Source of the DNA: Deinococcus sp.
GTDB lineage: Bacteria; Deinococcota; Deinococci; Deinococcales; Deinococcaceae
Direction of reading: 5' to 3'
Assembly (NCBI GenBank): GCA_018260375.1
Contig: JAGLBF010000010.1
Coordinates: 15,253 to 30,211 of the forward strand
DNA length: 14,959 nucleotides
Positions within the stretch are counted from its first letter, which is position 1. The number at the start of each line of letters is the position of its first letter. The position numbers were made by a program, and so were the translations under genes. The notes beneath the pieces were generated by a model. It saw only the letters and a list, made by a program, of their open reading frames with translations, was not told the DNA's origin and did not search any database. Shown here in pieces: positions 12,787 to 14,959 of the stretch.

Positions 12787-14679
12787 TTACTCAGCGGGTT
12801 TAAAGTCGGCGTCGATCACATCGTCGTCTTTTTTGGTGTTGACTGTGGGCCCTTGCTGTGCTTCACCCTGTGCCGCCCCAGCATTCTGGTTGGCGGCCAT
12901 AAAGGTGCGCAGTTCTTCTTCCAGGTTCTTCTGAGCGTCCGTGATTTTGCCGTCGTCTTCGCTGCGGATGGCTTCTTCGGCGGCTTCGATGCTCGCCTTC
13001 AGTTTGTCCTTGCTGCCCTGATCAGCGCTTTCGGCTTCGTCAAGCTGCTGCTGGGCCTGTACACGCAGCGAGTCAAGGTTATTGCGCTTTTCCACCTTTT
13101 CCTTGCGGGCTTTGTCGGCGGCGGCGTTTTGCTCAGCTTCCTTAACCATACGCTCCACGTCGGTTTTGTCGAGCGTGGTGGTGTTTTCGATACGAATGCT
13201 GCTTTCCTTGCCGCTGGTCTTTTCCTTGGCAGTGACGTGCAATATGCCGTTGGCGTCAATGTCAAAGGTCACTTCAATCTGAGCCTGACCAGCGCGCATA
13301 GGGGGAATGCCTTCGAGCTTGAAGCGGCCTAGGCTCTTGTTGTCGGCGGCCATGGGGCGTTCACCTTGCAGCACGTTGATTTCTACACCAGGCTGGTTGT
13401 TTTCGGCAGTGGTATAAATCTCGGTTTTCTTGGCAGGTACGGTGGTATTGCGGGTGATCATCGGCGCAATCATGCCGCCTTTCACCTCCACGCCCAGTGT
13501 CAGCGGCGTTACGTCTACCAGCACGATGTCGCCCAGGCTGCTGTCACCCTGAATGATGCCCGCTTGCACAGCCGCACCCAGCGCTACAGCTTCGTCAGGG
13601 TTGACCGACTCGTTTGGCTCTTTGCCGGTGATCTCTTTGACGATGCGCTTCACGGCGGGAATGCGGGTGCTGCCGCCCACCAGAATCACTTCGTTGATGT
13701 CACTGGCGCTCATTTTGGCGTCGCTCAGGGCCTGCTCTACAGGGTGACGTACGCGCTTCAGGAGGTCAGCAGTCAGTTCTTCAAATTTGGCACGGGTGAG
13801 GGTACGCTCTAGGTGCATGGGCGTGCGCGTTTCGGGGTCAAAGGTGATAAAGGGCAAGCTGACGCTGGTTTCAGAGGCGTTGGAGAGGTCAATTTTGGCC
13901 TTTTCGGCAGCTTCAATCAGGCGTTGTAGCGCCTGCTTGTCTTTTCGCAGGTCAAATTGATGCTCTTTGTTGAACTCATCAGCCAGCCAGTCCACGATGC
14001 GGTGGTCAAAGTCCGCGCCGCCCAGGTGGGTGTCGCCTGCTGTTGATTTCACTTCAAATACGCCGTCACCCAGTTCCAAAATGGTGACGTCAAAGGTACC
14101 GCCGCCCAAGTCAAAGACCAGTACGGTTTCGTTGCCTTTGCGCTCAAGGCCATAAGCCAGGGCCGCAGCAGTAGGCTCGTTGATGACGCGCAGCACGTTT
14201 AAGCCTGCGATTTCGCCCGCTTGCTTGGTGGCTTCGCGCTGGCTGTTGTCAAAGTAAGCAGGCACAGTGATGACCGCGTCGGTGATTTTGCTGCCCAGCT
14301 TGGCGCTCGCGTCGGCAACCAGTTTGCGCAGTACCTCGGCGCTGACTTGCTCAGGGGCCAGGTCTTTACCGTTTACACTAACGCGTACACTACCGCCTGG
14401 GCCTTCTTTGACGGTAAAGGGGCTGCGGGCGGCTTCTTCTTTGACTTCGTCCCAGCGGCGACCGATAAAGCGCTTGACCTCAAAGAGGGTAGCGGCGGGG
14501 TTGAGTGCAGCCTGACGGCGGGCAATCTGGCCCACCAAGATCTCCTCGCCTTTGTAGGCCACCACGCTGGGGGTGGTACGCGCACCCTCGGCGTTGACAA
14601 TCACTTCGGGGCGGCCCCCTTCCATCACGGCGATCACACTGTTGGTGGTACCCAAATCAATTCCTACTGCTTTTGGCAT
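12787..14679 (-). CDS. dnaK: Chaperone DnaK (Hsp70)
   Basis: 630 residues, standard length. ATP-driven chaperone that binds exposed hydrophobic segments, working with DnaJ and GrpE in the cytoplasm. The ATPase domain shows GIDLGTTNS (6-14), VPAYFDNSQREAT (139-151), NEPTAAALAYG (167-177), DLGGGTFDVTILE (190-202) and VGGSTRIPAV (334-343). The linker DVTPLTLGVE lies at 389-398, followed by the peptide-binding domain (ITRNTTVPAKK, VLQGERPMAADN) and a helical lid. The tail has Gln/Ala-rich residues and ends DDDVIDADFKPAE, a typical bacterial ending. AAGGAG at 14685-14690 on the minus strand sets the ATG at 14679. A sigma70-type promoter and a HAIR-like element lie upstream, implying repression by HspR with heat induction. 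The gene is terminated before grpE. Confidence 0.98.
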   Translation of the reverse strand: MPKAVGIDLGTTNSVIAVMEGGRPEVIVNAEGARTTPSVVAYKGEEILVGQIARRQAALNPAATLFEVKRFIGRRWDEVKEEAARSPFTVKEGPGGSVRVSVNGKDLAPEQVSAEVLRKLVADASAKLGSKITDAVITVPAYFDNSQREATKQAGEIAGLNVLRVINEPTAAALAYGLERKGNETVLVFDLGGGTFDVTILELGDGVFEVKSTAGDTHLGGADFDHRIVDWLADEFNKEHQFDLRKDKQALQRLIEAAEKAKIDLSNASETSVSLPFITFDPETRTPMHLERTLTRAKFEELTADLLKRVRHPVEQALSDAKMSASDINEVILVGGSTRIPAVKRIVKEITGKEPNESVNPDEAVALGAAVQAGIIQGDSSLGDIVLVDVTPLTLGVEVKGGMIAPMITRNTTVPAKKTEIYTTAENNQPGVEINVLQGERPMAADNKSLGRFKLEGIPPMRAGQAQIEVTFDIDANGILHVTAKEKTSGKESSIRIENTTTLDKTDVERMVKEAEQNAAADKARKEKVEKRNNLDSLRVQAQQQLDEAESADQGSKDKLKASIEAAEEAIRSEDDGKITDAQKNLEEELRTFMAANQNAGAAQGEAQQGPTVNTKKDDDVIDADFKPAE

Positions 14680-14754
14680 ATTGTCTCCTTTTGTTGCTAT
14701 ACGGTGAAATTTTGTTCCTGCTGGTCGGCAGAAAACACGTTTTGAACTGCAAGC

Positions 14755-14783
14755 ATGATAGGGCTACAGTTGGGGGTAGTCAA
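14755..14783 (-). promoter_or_regulatory. dnaK promoter
   Basis: On the minus strand TTGACT (14778-14783), exactly 17 bp, TATCAT (14755-14760). Transcription would start near 14748, leaving a leader of about 70 nt before the ATG at 14679. Confidence 0.8.
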
Positions 14784-14787
14784 TAGA

Positions 14788-14808
14788 CTTGAGTGTACTA
14801 CGCTCAGA
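14788..14808. promoter_or_regulatory. HAIR-like operator (HspR site) of dnaK
   Basis: CTTGAGT, seven bases, GCTCAGA. The left half matches the HAIR consensus CTTGAGT-N7-ACTCAAG at 7/7 and the right half at 4/7. It ends four bases from the -35 of the dnaK promoter, a position suited to repression. No CIRCE element is seen. Confidence 0.6.
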
Positions 14809-14910
14809 TTTGTTAGATGTCTAAAGATAAGATAAAGAGACTGGAAGTGAGTCTAGATGTCGGCTATCGGGGGGCTATAGGCAAGCAGAGTGCGCAGCCA
14901 CCGGGCTGTG

Positions 14911-14959
14911 ATACGGATTCCGATTGATTTGGCGTACTTCCGAATCAATCAGGGCGGAT
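14911..14959 (+). repeat. Intergenic repeat copy D, cut by window end
   Basis: The first 40 bases match the start of copies B and C exactly, including hairpin I GATTGATT/AATCAATC; the following AGGGCGGAT is closer to copy A (AGGGCGGCT). It lies about 100 bp upstream of the HAIR-like element, and the remainder is outside the window. The bases between 14809 and 14910 hold a repeated TAGATGTC (14814 and 14854) and no gene. Confidence 0.85.

Noticed and set aside
12784..13332. Plus-strand open frame of 182 codons
   Set aside because: Antisense to the 3' half of dnaK; high-GC coding sequences commonly leave such open frames.
14838..14854. AGACT/AGTCT small inverted repeat upstream of dnaK
   Set aside because: Five pairs only, not matching HAIR or CIRCE; likely chance.
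8004..14959. CRISPR array
   Set aside because: The repeats are 130-150 bp, widely spaced, in both orientations and separated by genes; no short regular spacers.

Overview
The window looks like chromosomal DNA of a Deinococcus-type bacterium. The evidence is the DnaK and GrpE sequences, a TopA with a Lys/Ala-rich tail and no zinc ribbons, an HspR/HAIR-like element in front of dnaK, a mix of Shine-Dalgarno and apparently leaderless genes, and a family of short non-coding repeats. The genus assignment is inference from sequence character; no search was run.

Layout. 1-1289: 3' part of a gene for an Ala/Pro/Ser/Thr-rich protein with a small C-terminal domain. 1484-2197: an exported protein of unknown function. 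2374-3228: DUF72/YecE-like protein, followed exactly at its stop codon by a 162-bp MITE-like element (17-bp perfect inverted ends, 12-bp target duplication). 3459-4280: AAC(3)-family acetyltransferase. 4562-7564: DNA topoisomerase I (topA). 7687-7977: small cupin-like protein. 8162-9280 (minus): CopD-type membrane protein with a C-terminal soluble domain. 9846-11081: formamidase fmdA. 11231-11563: FmdB-type zinc-ribbon protein. 11933-12601 (minus): grpE. 12787-14679 (minus): dnaK, with a clear sigma70-type promoter and an abutting HAIR-like operator at 14755-14808.

Four copies of a ~130-150 bp two-hairpin repeat lie only between genes: A 8004-8152 (+, divergent), B 9331-9460 (+), C 11707-11842 (-) and D 14911-14959 (+, cut by the window end). 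B and C are nearly identical, point in opposite directions and bracket exactly fmdA plus fmdB. That block lies downstream of grpE, where many relatives carry dnaJ. C and D bracket grpE plus dnaK in the same way.

How the parts work together. DnaK and its exchange factor GrpE form one chaperone machine, but they are transcriptionally separated by a strong terminator, and grpE seems to have its own promoter overlapped by a 9-bp dyad. FmdA would release ammonia and formate from formamide; FmdB is a small zinc-ribbon protein that accompanies it and appears to have its own promoter. The remaining genes look like single-gene units. Most gene ends carry a 7-13 bp hairpin without a U-tract. Short tandem duplications of 15-18 bp recur around several gene ends. 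No tRNA, rRNA, CRISPR array or complete insertion sequence was seen.
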